Source: Domibacillus tundrae (GTDB lineage Bacteria > Bacillota > Bacilli > Bacillales > Domibacillaceae). From it: a DNA stretch of 64,000 bases. Location of the stretch: the NCBI RefSeq assembly GCF_000970675.1, contig NZ_LAJA01000012.1, positions 1 through 64,000 of the forward strand, given 5' to 3'. Under the pieces are notes generated by a model, which was given only the letters and a program-made list of their open reading frames with translations, was not told the DNA's origin and searched no databases. Shown here piece after piece: positions 35,630-45,571 of the stretch (within the stretch, counting starts at the first letter, position 1; each line of letters opens with the position of its first letter). Position numbers and translations under genes: made by a program.

Positions 35630-36682
35630 TTACTGTTTATAAGTAAAGTCAATTGTTTCTGCCAGCAGTTCAAACGCCTCTCTTGCTGGGCTGTCTTCAT
35701 CGGCAATGGATGTTGTAAAACCTTGATCAACCGGCTGGAATGGAACGCGGGCAATAACGTCGGCCTGCAGCCGTTCCGCCAATTGATCACCGCCTCCTTG
35801 TCCGAATAAGTACCGCTTTGTTCCGTCTCTTTCCTCAATGTAAGACATATTCTCCACAACACCAGCGATTTCGTGCTTCGTATGCTTTGCCATGACACCG
35901 GCACGCGTCGCCACATAGGAAGCGGCCTGGTGAGGGGTTGTTACGACGATTTCTTTCGCTTGCGGAATCATAGCTGCCACGTCGATTGCCACGTCTCCCG
36001 TTCCTGGAGGCAGATCCAAAAGAAGGTAATCCAGCTCTCCCCAGTGTGTGTTTACTAAGAAATTTCGGATCCATTTATTCAGCATTGGCCCCCGCCACAT
36101 AACGGGCCCGTTGTCAGGCGAGAAAAAGCCCATGGACATGACCGATACACCATGGCTCATGATAGGAATAGCTGTTTGGTCAATCATAACCGGCTTTTCC
36201 GTAATGCCCATCATCACTGGAATACTGAACCCATAAATATCAGCATCGATAATGCCTACTTTTTTGCCAAGTTTCGCGAGGGAAACAGCCAGGTTAATCG
36301 TCACCGTTGATTTCCCTACGCCGCCTTTTCCGCTTGTAACTGCAAGAAACGTAACACCAGAGTCCGGTTTTAACAAAGCGGGCATCCCGCTTTCTGTTGT
36401 TTCCGCCTGACGCAAAGTGGCAGATAATGCTTTTCGCTCTTCATCTGTCATACTTCCAAATGAAAGTTGAATATCCGTCAAACCGATTTCACGCAAGGCG
36501 GACTCAATGTCTTCCTGAATTTTTGCTTTTAATGGACATCCCTGTATGGTCAAAATTACATCCAAACTGATTGAGTTCCCACTAATCTTTATATTGCGAA
36601 CCATGTTCAAATCCACAACGGACCGATGCAGCTCAGGGTCCTGAACATGCTGAAGGGCTTTTAATACTTGTTCTGTCGTCAT
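35630..36682 (-). CDS. salA: Mrp/ApbC-type P-loop ATPase (SalA-like)
   Basis: 350 residues: an N-terminal MIP18/DUF59 domain (LKALQHVQDPELHRSVVDL) and an NBP35/Mrp ATPase with deviant Walker A TSGKGGVGKSTV, plus LLLDLPPGTGDVAID. Mrp proteins load or carry Fe-S clusters; B. subtilis SalA is also a regulator. The Cys pair seen in many Mrp proteins after ENMSY is absent (SYIEERDGTKRY), as in SalA. Position next to an Fe-S-rich formate dehydrogenase fits a cluster-delivery role. GGGAG sets ATG 36682. Confidence 0.85.
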   Translation of the reverse strand: MTTEQVLKALQHVQDPELHRSVVDLNMVRNIKISGNSISLDVILTIQGCPLKAKIQEDIESALREIGLTDIQLSFGSMTDEERKALSATLRQAETTESGMPALLKPDSGVTFLAVTSGKGGVGKSTVTINLAVSLAKLGKKVGIIDADIYGFSIPVMMGITEKPVMIDQTAIPIMSHGVSVMSMGFFSPDNGPVMWRGPMLNKWIRNFLVNTHWGELDYLLLDLPPGTGDVAIDVAAMIPQAKEIVVTTPHQAASYVATRAGVMAKHTKHEIAGVVENMSYIEERDGTKRYLFGQGGGDQLAERLQADVIARVPFQPVDQGFTTSIADEDSPAREAFELLAETIDFTYKQ

Positions 36683-36710
36683 CCTTATCACTCCCATATA
36701 GTCACACAAT

Positions 36711-36747
36711 AACGGGAAGGCAGATGTATCCTCTGCCTTCCCGTCTA
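36711..36747 (-). terminator. Hairpin between the DUF1641 and Mrp genes
   Basis: Perfect 11-bp GC-rich stem GGGAAGGCAGA / TCTGCCTTCCC (36714-36724 / 36732-36742); only a weak T tract. Confidence 0.6.
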
Positions 36748-36752
36748 AATAT

Positions 36753-37226
36753 TTATTCTTTTAGTCCTTTTCCAATTCCTTTTAAGAAATGAAGACCGAA
36801 ATTAACAGCCCGATTAATATCAGGATCTTTCAGCGCTTTAACTAAATTCATCACGCCGACCTTTTGATCACTATTTTCCTTTGCATCTTCCAAACCAATG
36901 GCAACGCCTGCTAACAATTTTTTTGTTTGCTCCGGATCAATGGCGGTTAAAATACCCGCCGCAGCCATGGCGTTGTTGATTAAAGAGGTCATTTCTTTTC
37001 GGCCGACCTGCCCTAATGCTACCTCTGCGATATTTTCCTTTGCTTTCAGCATCGATTCTGCCGCTTCAAGAATTCCGCTGTCATGAAGTTCACGGACAAT
37101 GGCCATTGTTTTTTGAAGGGCTTCTTCATTTTCTGTTAAACTGTCTGTCAGTTTATTGAGCGACTGATGCTTTATTTCTTCTTCGTTCCATTCACGTTTT
37201 TTTAACGTAGTAATCGGACTTGCCAA
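36753..37226 (-). CDS. yrhD: DUF1641 protein, YrhD-like
   Basis: 157 residues, the small DUF1641 protein found next to formate dehydrogenase genes in bacilli. DSGILEAAESMLKAKENIAE and SLINNAMAAAGILTAIDPEQ are characteristic. The frame opens at 37241, but GGAGGTG lies six bases before TTG 37226, which I take as start. It is 18 bases downstream of the formate dehydrogenase gene and must be co-transcribed; probably an accessory subunit or maturation factor. Confidence 0.85.
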   Translation of the reverse strand: MASPITTLKKREWNEEEIKHQSLNKLTDSLTENEEALQKTMAIVRELHDSGILEAAESMLKAKENIAEVALGQVGRKEMTSLINNAMAAAGILTAIDPEQTKKLLAGVAIGLEDAKENSDQKVGVMNLVKALKDPDINRAVNFGLHFLKGIGKGLKE

Positions 37227-37244
37227 TTCTTTCACCTCCAATGT

Positions 37245-40181
37245 TTAGTCAACCAATGAAATATATCCAGGACGTTTCCACTTGCGTTCTGCCTCTACCC
37301 CATTTTGAGGATGACGTTCTTTCGTTCTTGGACTTGTTTTTGGCAGTGGATTTTCCCCGCTAACGCTCAGTACTTCCATCCGTACCTTCGTTTGTTTATA
37401 AGCTGGTGTATGGGTAATAATATCAAATCCATTCCCAGTAAGAAGGTTGACCGCACTTTCATGACTGTTCGAGTGCATAGGCACATATATTTCTTTCCCG
37501 TAAACACGGTCCGACACCAATACATTCAGCTTAATCTGACCGTAAGGAGATAAAAGGCGAACGAGTGAACCACTTTCCACGCCTCGCTCTTTAGCGAGTT
37601 CCGGTGATACCTCTACGAAAACTTTTGGCAGCTTTTTGTTCATGCCGCTTGATTTATTTGTCATGTTTCCTTCGTGGAACTGTTCAAGCAGACGGCCATT
37701 ATTAAGAGTTAAATCAAATTCAGCCGGGTATTCTACCGGAGGAACATAATCAAACAGAGCAAAGCGCGCTTTTTTGTCCGGGAAATTAAATCCATCTGTA
37801 AACAAAAGCGGTGTATCTTTTCCGTCTGGTGAACCCCAGTTAAAGCTGTTCCATCCTTCTAATACATCATAATCACACTGGCTGAAGAATGGTGTTAAGC
37901 TCGCCATTTCCGCAAAAATTTCACTTGGGTGAGAATAGTTCCACTCATAGCCAAACCGCTTCGCTATTTGCATAAGAATCCACCAGTCCTGCTTGCTGTT
38001 ACCAGTTGGCTCAAGAGCCTGGTACAAACGCTGTACGCGGCGCTCTGTATTTGTAAACGTCCCGTCTTTTTCTAATGATGGAACACCCGGCAAAATCACA
38101 TCCGCAAATTGTGCAGTCGTCGTAAAGAAAATTTCTTGAACAACTAAAAAGTCAAGCTTCGCCAGCATATCCTGGGTATGATTAGAATCCGCATCTACCC
38201 ATGCCATATCTTCACCGGCAATATACATAGCCTTTAATTTGCCTTCATTAATTGCTGCAAGCATTTCAATGTTATCAAGCCCTGGCTTCGGTGAAATATT
38301 TACGCCATATGCTTTTTCGAATTTAGCGCGGATTTCATCGTTCGTCACTGACTGGTATCCAGGGAAGATATTCGGCATAGTTCCCATATCAGCAGCGCCT
38401 TGTACATTGTTATGGCCACGAAGCGGATATGCACCCGCACCTGGGCGGCCCATGTTTCCTGTCACAAGAAGCAAGTTCGCAATAGCGGCTGACGTATAAG
38501 AACCGGCATTATTTTGCGTGACACCCATTCCCCAGCAAATTGCTGTTCCGTCTGCATCACGAATCATTTCCGCCATTTGAATTAATGTTTCTTTCGGGAT
38601 ATTTGTTTCTTTTTCCGCAAATTCAAGCGTAAAACGCTCAAGACCTTTTACGTAATCATCAAAGAAATGTACTTTTTCATCGACAAATGCCTGGTCATGC
38701 CAGCCTTGATCGATCATATACTTGGCCACAGCCGCAATCCATACATAATCTGTCCCTTGTTTTGGACGGATAAACATGTCAGCACGATCCGCCATTTCAT
38801 GTCTGCGCAAATCGACCGTAATTAACTTTTGACCGTGCAGCTTATGCGCGCGTTTAATACGCGTCGCAAGCACCGGATGTCCTTCCGCAGGCGCACAGCC
38901 GACTAAAATGACAAGACCTGCAGCCGCAATATCTTTAATTGTTCCAGAGTCACCGCCAATGCCTCCTGTTTGCTGCAAGCCCCATGATGCTGGTGACTGG
39001 CAGTAGCGTGAGCAGTTATCGACGTTATTTGTTTCAAATACCTGACGTGCCATTTTTTGCATCAAGTAATTTTCTTCATTCGTGATTTTTGAAGAAGAGA
39101 TAAAGCCGAGGGCATCGCTGCCGTACTGCTCTTTAATGCCGCCAAGCTTGCTTGCAACAAGATCCAGTGCTTCATCCCATGTTGCTTCCACAAATTCATC
39201 GCCTTGACGGATCAAAGGAGTTGTAATACGTTCTTCGCTATTGACGTAATCCCAGCCGAATTTCCCTTTCACACAAGTTGAAATTGCATTAACAGGCGCT
39301 TTCGAGCTTGGCTGAACTTTAAGGATTTTGCGGCCTTTTGTCCATACTTCAAACGAGCAGCCGACACCGCAAAATGTACAGACGGTTTTGGTTTTTTTCG
39401 TTCTTGTTTCACGCATAGCTGCTTCAATTTCGGATACTGCAAAAATACCGCTGTATCCAGGCTCAACATCTTTTACCAAATCAATCATTGGCTCAAGAAG
39501 ATTTGGTTCAATTTTTGTCATAAAGCCGGCTTCACCGAGCATTGATTTTTCCATTAATGCGTTACAAGGGCAAACCGTGACACACTGTCCGCAGCTCACG
39601 CATGAAGAATCATTAATCGCTGTGCCTGCATCCCAAACAACGCGCGGGCGTTCTGCTTCCCAATCGATCGAAAGGGTTTCGTTCACCTGAAGGTTTTGGC
39701 ATACTTCCACGCACTGCCCACAGGCAATACATTGGTTTGGATCATACCGGTAAAAAGGGTGTGACATATCGACTTCCGTCGGATCTACCTTTGGTTCAAA
39801 TGGATATTTTTGATGCTCAATGCCCATCATTTCAACTGTATTGTGCAACGTGCAGTTTCCGTTGTTGTTATCGCATACTGTACAATACAGCATATGATTT
39901 TCCAGCAGCCGGTCCATTCCTTCTGTCTGTGCCGCTTTTGCCCGATCAGATGACAGTAAAATATTCATTCCAGCTGAAACATTTGTTGCGCAAGAACGGA
40001 CAAGCTTTCCGTCTACTTCCACGATACATGTATCACACGTTTGGATCGGGTCTACTTCCGGAACGTAACACACCTGCGGAAGTTCAAGGCCTGCCTGGTT
40101 AACCGATTCTAAAATGGTTGTACCTGGCTGAACGTTATACTCTTGATTATTTAAATAAATCTTTATGTATTCCTGATTCAT
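37245..40181 (-). CDS. yrhE: Formate dehydrogenase, large multidomain subunit (YrhE-like)
   Basis: 978 residues. In order: a [2Fe-2S] domain (1-80; CYVPEVDPIQTCDTC), a His-Cys cluster segment (CTVCDNNNGNCTLH), two [4Fe-4S] ferredoxin motifs (CIACGQCVEVC, CVSCGQCVTVC), a Mo4Fe4S domain (CTFCGVGC) and the molybdopterin domains. The active-site residue is Cys in NCSRYCQSPA, not selenocysteine. It oxidises formate to CO2 with a bis-MGD cofactor, probably NAD-linked or soluble. GAGGAG before ATG 40181 fixes the start; the frame opens at 40265. Its leader carries an intrinsic terminator. Confidence 0.93.
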   Translation of the reverse strand: MNQEYIKIYLNNQEYNVQPGTTILESVNQAGLELPQVCYVPEVDPIQTCDTCIVEVDGKLVRSCATNVSAGMNILLSSDRAKAAQTEGMDRLLENHMLYCTVCDNNNGNCTLHNTVEMMGIEHQKYPFEPKVDPTEVDMSHPFYRYDPNQCIACGQCVEVCQNLQVNETLSIDWEAERPRVVWDAGTAINDSSCVSCGQCVTVCPCNALMEKSMLGEAGFMTKIEPNLLEPMIDLVKDVEPGYSGIFAVSEIEAAMRETRTKKTKTVCTFCGVGCSFEVWTKGRKILKVQPSSKAPVNAISTCVKGKFGWDYVNSEERITTPLIRQGDEFVEATWDEALDLVASKLGGIKEQYGSDALGFISSSKITNEENYLMQKMARQVFETNNVDNCSRYCQSPASWGLQQTGGIGGDSGTIKDIAAAGLVILVGCAPAEGHPVLATRIKRAHKLHGQKLITVDLRRHEMADRADMFIRPKQGTDYVWIAAVAKYMIDQGWHDQAFVDEKVHFFDDYVKGLERFTLEFAEKETNIPKETLIQMAEMIRDADGTAICWGMGVTQNNAGSYTSAAIANLLLVTGNMGRPGAGAYPLRGHNNVQGAADMGTMPNIFPGYQSVTNDEIRAKFEKAYGVNISPKPGLDNIEMLAAINEGKLKAMYIAGEDMAWVDADSNHTQDMLAKLDFLVVQEIFFTTTAQFADVILPGVPSLEKDGTFTNTERRVQRLYQALEPTGNSKQDWWILMQIAKRFGYEWNYSHPSEIFAEMASLTPFFSQCDYDVLEGWNSFNWGSPDGKDTPLLFTDGFNFPDKKARFALFDYVPPVEYPAEFDLTLNNGRLLEQFHEGNMTNKSSGMNKKLPKVFVEVSPELAKERGVESGSLVRLLSPYGQIKLNVLVSDRVYGKEIYVPMHSNSHESAVNLLTGNGFDIITHTPAYKQTKVRMEVLSVSGENPLPKTSPRTKERHPQNGVEAERKWKRPGYISLVD

Positions 40182-40207
40182 TGTCGTGTTCTCCTCTTTA
40201 TTTGGGA

Positions 40208-40398
40208 ATAAAAAAATCCAGCACAACAAACACCAAAAAGGTGCCCATAGTGCTGGATTAACCAATTAGCATATGCCTACTAATCTGCCATTCCGCCATA
40301 AAATCATTCAATAGAGCCTTAACAAAAAATTATTAAGAAATCCATTTGTCTTGTTTTCTTTCCAGAAATAATTATACTCTTCTTGTTTAAAAAGGCAA
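40208..40398 (-). promoter_or_regulatory. Formate dehydrogenase promoter and structured leader with terminator
   Basis: Minus-strand promoter TTGCCT (40398-40393), 16-base spacer, TATAAT (40376-40371). The roughly 190-base leader ends in a perfect 10-bp stem AATCCAGCAC / GTGCTGGATT (40215-40224 / 40250-40259) enclosing a CACC/GGTG hairpin and followed by seven T, 27 bases before the start codon. An attenuator or riboswitch expression platform is likely; I cannot name the class. Confidence 0.6.
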
Positions 40399-40468
40399 GA
40401 TGGCAATAATTTTATTTTTGGTTTTGTTATTTTAGACGTATAATGGTTCTTTGGAAGGGGTGAATGAA

Positions 40469-40810
40469 ATGAAAAAAGAAGCGGCATTTAATGACATTAT
40501 TCGAAAAGTGAGACGGGATTTATTTGGAAAAGGTCCCGAAAGAATTTATACCCATTTCATCGAAAATATGGCAATCACGAAAATGCATGGCAATTTGACC
40601 ATGTCTGAAAAGTTTATTTCACAGACAGCAGAAGGACAACAAATGGTTCATAATGCACGAACGCTTATGATACAAAAATTGTACAAAGAAAACATACCTG
40701 AAGGTTTAGAAGAACTTATCGGGGCTAAACTGGTTCATTTGTTTAATGATATTAAAGTGGAAGAAGATATTGCGATCTCTGTTTTTATTTTCGAGAAACC
40801 GATTGCTTAA
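40469..40810 (+). CDS. DUF2294 family protein
   Basis: 113 residues. DIIRKVRRDLFGKGPERIYT and LEELIGAKLVHLFNDIKVEED match DUF2294 (Na-translocating-like small protein family of unknown function), often found beside formate dehydrogenase genes in bacilli. TTG 40451 opens the frame, but its GAAGGGGTG is the ribosome-binding site of ATG 40469. Divergent from the dehydrogenase and upstream of the formate transporter. Confidence 0.8.
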   Translation: MKKEAAFNDIIRKVRRDLFGKGPERIYTHFIENMAITKMHGNLTMSEKFISQTAEGQQMVHNARTLMIQKLYKENIPEGLEELIGAKLVHLFNDIKVEEDIAISVFIFEKPIA

Positions 40811-40847
40811 CAAGTCAACATTTATTCGATCATGATTGTTCACATCC

Positions 40848-41050
40848 TTGACAAATTTAAAAAGATAATGTTAGGATATGATTTGCCTTTGCATGTTTCA
40901 AATGAATAAAATATAGGCGCTGTATTTTATTTACGAGAACACCATCATTTGTTCGATTGATTATTCTATAGGAATTGTGTAGAAAAATTAACCAGTACAA
41001 ACAACATCCTTTTATAAAGAGGGTGTTGCTTTGTGCTGTTTTTTATTTTA
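40848..41050 (+). promoter_or_regulatory. focA promoter and structured leader
   Basis: TTGACA (40848-40853), 18-base spacer, TAGGAT (40872-40877). The leader of about 185 bases holds an AATAAAATA/TATTTTATT hairpin (40906-40931) and a 12-bp stem (41002-41028, CAACATCC arm) followed after a gap by GTTTTTTATTTT, which could act as an attenuator. Confidence 0.5.
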
Positions 41051-41067
41051 CTTTGGAGGGGTTATGT

Positions 41068-41877
41068 ATGTCCTTGTATTCGCCACAAGAAATTGCGGTA
41101 ATGGCTTCAGAATCAGGTGAAAAGAAAGCGAATTTACCTTTAGTAACACTTTTAATTCTTGGATTTTTAGGAGGAGCCTATATTTCTCTTGGTTTTTTGT
41201 TAGACATTCGTGTTATCGCAAATGTTCCAAAAGAATGGGGATCATTCACCAGTTTTTTAGGAGCTGCTGTTTTTCCGGTCGGTCTCATTTTAGTCATCCT
41301 GGGCGGTGCTGAGCTTGTAACAGGAAACATGATGACCGTTACGATGGCTTGGCTTTCTAAAAAAATCACGTTTTTAAAAGTGCTGAGAAATTTATTTTTG
41401 GTTACAATTGCTAATTTTATTGGTGCTATTTTTGTGGCTTATTTCTTTGGTCATATTGTCGGATTAACAGAAGAAGGTCCGTTTCTAGCCAAAACAACAG
41501 CAATCGCACAAGCAAAATTAGATGAAAGTTTCCTTCAGGCATTTATTTCTGCAATCGGATGCAACTGGCTCGTTTGCCTCGCGGTTTGGCTGGCACTGGG
41601 AAGCAAAGATTTTACCGGCAAAATTCTTGGTATTTGGTTTCCGGTCATGGCCTTTGTCGCGATTGGATTTCAGCACGTTGTAGCCAATATGTTTGTCATT
41701 CCTGCGGCTATTTTCGCCGGTCAGGTCACATGGGCTGAATATGTGCCTAATTTCATCGCAGTATTTCTAGGTAATGTCATTGGCGGCGCCGTTTTGGTTT
41801 CGTTATTATATTTCATTGCTTACAAAAATTCATTCGGCACTAAACCAAAGATGATCAGCCGAACAAAATCTGCTTAA
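41068..41877 (+). CDS. yrhG: Formate/nitrite transporter FocA type (YrhG-like)
   Basis: 269 residues, six membrane segments. FNT family signatures: FLGGAYISLGFLLDIRV, GGAELVTGNMMTVTMAW, IGCNWLVCLAVWLA, and AIGFQHVVANMFVIPAA, with the pore His. It moves formate or nitrite; next to formate dehydrogenase the former is likely. The frame opens at 40975; GGAGGGG before ATG 41068 sets the start. Confidence 0.92.
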   Translation: MSLYSPQEIAVMASESGEKKANLPLVTLLILGFLGGAYISLGFLLDIRVIANVPKEWGSFTSFLGAAVFPVGLILVILGGAELVTGNMMTVTMAWLSKKITFLKVLRNLFLVTIANFIGAIFVAYFFGHIVGLTEEGPFLAKTTAIAQAKLDESFLQAFISAIGCNWLVCLAVWLALGSKDFTGKILGIWFPVMAFVAIGFQHVVANMFVIPAAIFAGQVTWAEYVPNFIAVFLGNVIGGAVLVSLLYFIAYKNSFGTKPKMISRTKSA

Positions 41878-41889
41878 AAGAATAAAACC

Positions 41890-41935
41890 AGAGCCGGCTT
41901 AAAAGACAGTTTTTACTGGATTTTGAGCCGGCTCT
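41890..41935. terminator. Hairpin after focA
   Basis: AGAGCCGGCT / AGCCGGCTCT perfect 10-bp stem with a 26-base loop. The end of the convergent 109-codon frame lies in the loop. Confidence 0.55.
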
Positions 41936-42242
41936 CCTCATTCCTCTCTTTCAGTACGAAAAGATCTGTGTTCCAGCTTAATTTCTGCAAGGGGCTGTGA
42001 TCTGATGCCAGCAGCTTGACGATAAATGCTTCCTTATCCTTCATTGACTCGCGAAAAGCTTCATCTGTCCCTTTTGTAAACTGGATACCGGCTAAAAAAG
42101 CTGCTGTATATTCGGGCCAGCTTGTATACTCCTTTTGTGCTTTATTGGCTGCCTCCGTTTTCAAATATAAAGCGTCAACGCTGCCTATAAAACTGACCCG
42201 CTCCGCCTGGGTACAGAGCAAAACACAAAAAGCATAGTCCAT
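41913..42242 (-). pseudogene. Possibly truncated DUF1266-like protein
   Basis: 109 codons ending at 41913. The segment TEAANKAQKEYTSWPEYTAA then FLAGIQFTKGTDE recalls DUF1266 proteins, which are usually longer at the N-terminus. There is no ribosome-binding site before the ATG at 42242 and the N-terminus looks broken, so I treat it as a remnant. Assignment is weak. Confidence 0.4.
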
Positions 42243-42273
42243 TGCCGCAATCTAGAATACTTACATAAAACGT

Positions 42274-42307
42274 AAAGCCGCGTTCAATTGTCATTGAAAG
42301 CGGCTTT
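42274..42307 (-). terminator. Terminator-like hairpin
   Basis: AAAGCCGC / GCGGCTTT stem with an 18-base loop containing a smaller CAATTG-type pairing; about 85 bases after the glucose dehydrogenase gene. Confidence 0.5.
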
Positions 42308-42390
42308 GGTTTGTATATATCACTTAATATTTTTTCTATTAGTAGATAACATTCATGAATCCACTATCCAACGCTGCCGTTTCATTTGAC

Positions 42391-43197
<807 letters not shown>

Positions 43198-44058
43198 TTA
43201 TTTTTTAGTGAAACCAATCATCACCCCGCCGGCAATGATTAAGATGCTTCCAATAATGACAAAGAGAAGCTGTTTTTTCGTCTTCTTTTCCCCCAGCAGA
43301 AAAATACCGCCAAACGTGGAAATGACGATTCCTGTCTGCGATAAAGAAAAACTGGTAGCGACCCCTATACGCGGCAGGGATAGGAGCAGGCCAAGGTTGC
43401 CGATTCCCCAGATTAAGCCGGAAAGAGTATTCCGGACAGCATATTTGTTAAATGGTTTATGTGTAAATGTAAGAACGATGGCCCCGCCGAACATCCCAAT
43501 AGCCTGGGGCAGAATGACCGTCCAGCCATCAATGTTAAACCAGCGGATGATCACGACATAACCAAGATATCCCGCCGTTGAAAGAAGCAGGAGCATGATC
43601 CCTTTTCGCCTTTTGCCGGATTTCAAGTCTTTTTCGTTTCCACTTCCTGTCATCGTGGTAAGAATAACCCCCACAATAATAAGAATGATGGACGCACTGC
43701 CAAGCAAAATAGCTGTAGTTGTCGCCCACTCCTTAAATACGATCACGCCAAAAAGAGTTGTCGCAGCAAGCTGCATGCCGGTTGAAATAGGTACCGTTTT
43801 GGATACGCCAAGATATGGGACGCTGCCAAGCTGGTTCTTCTGGCCAACCGCCCAAAAAAGGCCGGATATAATACCGGCTATCCATGCGGTCATATTGATA
43901 ACAGGATGAGCCCATACATAAATGCCGGATGCAAATACCAGCGCGCCAATCGTTATACCTAACGTCTGGCTGTAAGAGTCGCCTCCTAATTTAACACTTA
44001 CAAGCACAATACTTCCCCAGGCAATTGCGGGAATAAGCGCAATTAAAATCGTTGTCAT
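43198..44058 (-). CDS. glcU: Glucose uptake protein GlcU
   Basis: 286 residues, ten membrane segments, GRP/DMT transporter. LIPAIAWGSIVLVSVKLGG at the N-terminus and LSGLIWGIGNLGLLLSLPRI match GlcU, a proton-coupled glucose importer. Order glcU-gdh is conserved with B. subtilis, where the pair is made in the forespore under sigma-G. I found no clear sigma-G promoter upstream. Confidence 0.9.
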   Translation of the reverse strand: MTTILIALIPAIAWGSIVLVSVKLGGDSYSQTLGITIGALVFASGIYVWAHPVINMTAWIAGIISGLFWAVGQKNQLGSVPYLGVSKTVPISTGMQLAATTLFGVIVFKEWATTTAILLGSASIILIIVGVILTTMTGSGNEKDLKSGKRRKGIMLLLLSTAGYLGYVVIIRWFNIDGWTVILPQAIGMFGGAIVLTFTHKPFNKYAVRNTLSGLIWGIGNLGLLLSLPRIGVATSFSLSQTGIVISTFGGIFLLGEKKTKKQLLFVIIGSILIIAGGVMIGFTKK

Positions 44059-44375
44059 ATAAAGTCCCTCTGTTCATCTTTTGTTGGACATTTTTTTAAT
44101 TTTGTAAATTCCTTCAATCCAAAATTAGTTTTATCAATACAAAAGATATCCTTTGTTTGAAAGGGGAAAATTATGCATCAGGATCGGTTCCCCAGTCCAT
44201 ATAAACGGATTATGGAATGAAAAAAAACCGTCAAAAATAATGACGGTGTAAGCGGATACAATAGAGTTTATTATGTTGGGGAAAGAGCACTGATAAAAAC
44301 CAGCAGAGTCCAAATGTACTTGAAATAGGGGTTCTCTATTAATAAATAAAGCAATGCGTTTCATTTATACTCTTT
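44059..44375. other. Intergenic region without a supported gene
   Basis: A 76-codon minus-strand frame at 44134-44364 has no ribosome-binding site or protein-like composition. Nothing else is seen beyond A/T-rich sequence. Confidence 0.4.
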
Positions 44376-44570
44376 TTAAGCCTGTCGCTGGTCCGATACT
44401 GCTTCATTCATCACTTGTTCCGCCCGCCCAATATAGTGAACACCCTGCATCAGCTGTGAGGCGTCGCAAATCAAATGAACGAGCGTCTCTTTTTTCGTCC
44501 AGGCAATCAGGTCATTTGCAAGAATTGGCTTTTGACATGTGCTGCAGCACCAGTTAATATTTCGGTTCAT
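44376..44570 (-). CDS. Small Cys-rich protein, possible zinc-binding
   Basis: 64 residues. MNRNINWCCSTCQKPI has Cys-Cys-x-x-Cys, and a fourth Cys follows in LVHLICDAS, a possible single zinc site. GGGTGAG lies eight bases before ATG 44570. No family recognised; moderate support only. Confidence 0.45.
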   Translation of the reverse strand: MNRNINWCCSTCQKPILANDLIAWTKKETLVHLICDASQLMQGVHYIGRAEQVMNEAVSDQRQA

Positions 44571-44815
44571 TACTTCCACTCACCCTTTTTTTCTTTTATC
44601 ATACCGTGCGAAAAAAGAAAATTGTGTCAAACGAAAACCGATTTTTTTAGCATGTTTTGTCGACTTAACCTTCTGCGATTCCCGGTTATGATCAAGTTTC
44701 CTTTCAGCTCTAAGGCTTTTACAATGAATAACTGACTCATGTACACCCAGCTGCATTTTTACATATGATGGAGGGCGATGTTTTTTAATTTTGTACAGAT
44801 GGAGGAGAAAAAAGC

Positions 44816-45535
44816 ATGTATCCATACTGGTACCCATATTCCGAAGTAAATCCAGGGTTTTTTGGTGTTTCTCCCTATGAGGCATTCCCTGTAGTTGTGG
44901 GAGATGTACTGCCTCAGTCATTCGGATTAGGACGGCGCTGGATTGTGCAGGAAGGCGGCTGGCGCGGCGTATGGACACGGCGCGGAAATAGCAACGTGTT
45001 TGATGGAAGATGGTCCATGGCAGGACAAACGGATATTACAGCTGTACTGACCATGTATACATTCGGGCACAATGTTTTAATTGTACGGCGAAACAGCAGT
45101 GATGGGAATAATTGCACCTACACAGGAACGTTTGGTGCTGGCGGGAGAACCGCAAGCGGCCAAAACGTCTGCAACCGCGGTGGCGGAGCATGGAGTGCGG
45201 TCATTGAACGACGTGATCAGCCGCAGCCACCGCAGCCACAGGACCGATTAGGAAGAAGATGGAATGAACAAGAAGGCGGCTGGAACGGCGTATGGACACG
45301 GCGCGGAAACAGCAATGTTTTTGACGCCAGATGGACACAGCCCGGCCACAGAGATGTAACGGCTGTTTTGACCATCTATCTGCAAGGAAATAATGTTCGG
45401 ATTGAGAGACGAAATAGCAGCGACGGGAACAATTGTGATTACAGAGGCACGCTCTCGAGTGACGGCAGAACTGCCTCCGGTCAATTCACCTGTGACCAGG
45501 GCGGCGGCGGCTGGCGTGCAACGATTTTAAGATAA
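44816..45535 (+). CDS. Protein of two tandem 80-residue repeats
   Basis: 239 residues. After a Tyr/Pro-rich start (MYPYWYPYSEVNPGFFG) come two repeats, about 38-131 and 144-239. Each has GRRW..QEGGW.GVWTRRGN then SNVFD.RW, TAVLT, RRNSSDGNNC.Y.GT, GRTASGQ..C and GGG.W.A.I. The two conserved Cys per repeat may form a disulfide. A QPQPPQPQ linker joins them. No signal peptide. I do not know the fold; beta-rich lipocalin-like is a guess. A spore surface role is suggested only by the N-terminus. GGAGGAG precedes the ATG. Confidence 0.75.
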   Translation: MYPYWYPYSEVNPGFFGVSPYEAFPVVVGDVLPQSFGLGRRWIVQEGGWRGVWTRRGNSNVFDGRWSMAGQTDITAVLTMYTFGHNVLIVRRNSSDGNNCTYTGTFGAGGRTASGQNVCNRGGGAWSAVIERRDQPQPPQPQDRLGRRWNEQEGGWNGVWTRRGNSNVFDARWTQPGHRDVTAVLTIYLQGNNVRIERRNSSDGNNCDYRGTLSSDGRTASGQFTCDQGGGGWRATILR

Positions 45536-45540
45536 TTTAA

Positions 45541-45570
45541 AAGGCTTCCGAAAAATCGGAAGCCCTTCCT
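45541..45570. terminator. Terminator between convergent genes
   Basis: GGCTTCCGA / TCGGAAGCC perfect stem (45543-45551 / 45556-45564), then CTTCCTTTT. Confidence 0.7.
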
Positions 45571-45571
45571 T

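Noticed and set aside
44134-44364. 76-codon minus-strand frame downstream of the small Cys-rich gene
   Set aside because: No ribosome-binding site and no recognisable protein features.
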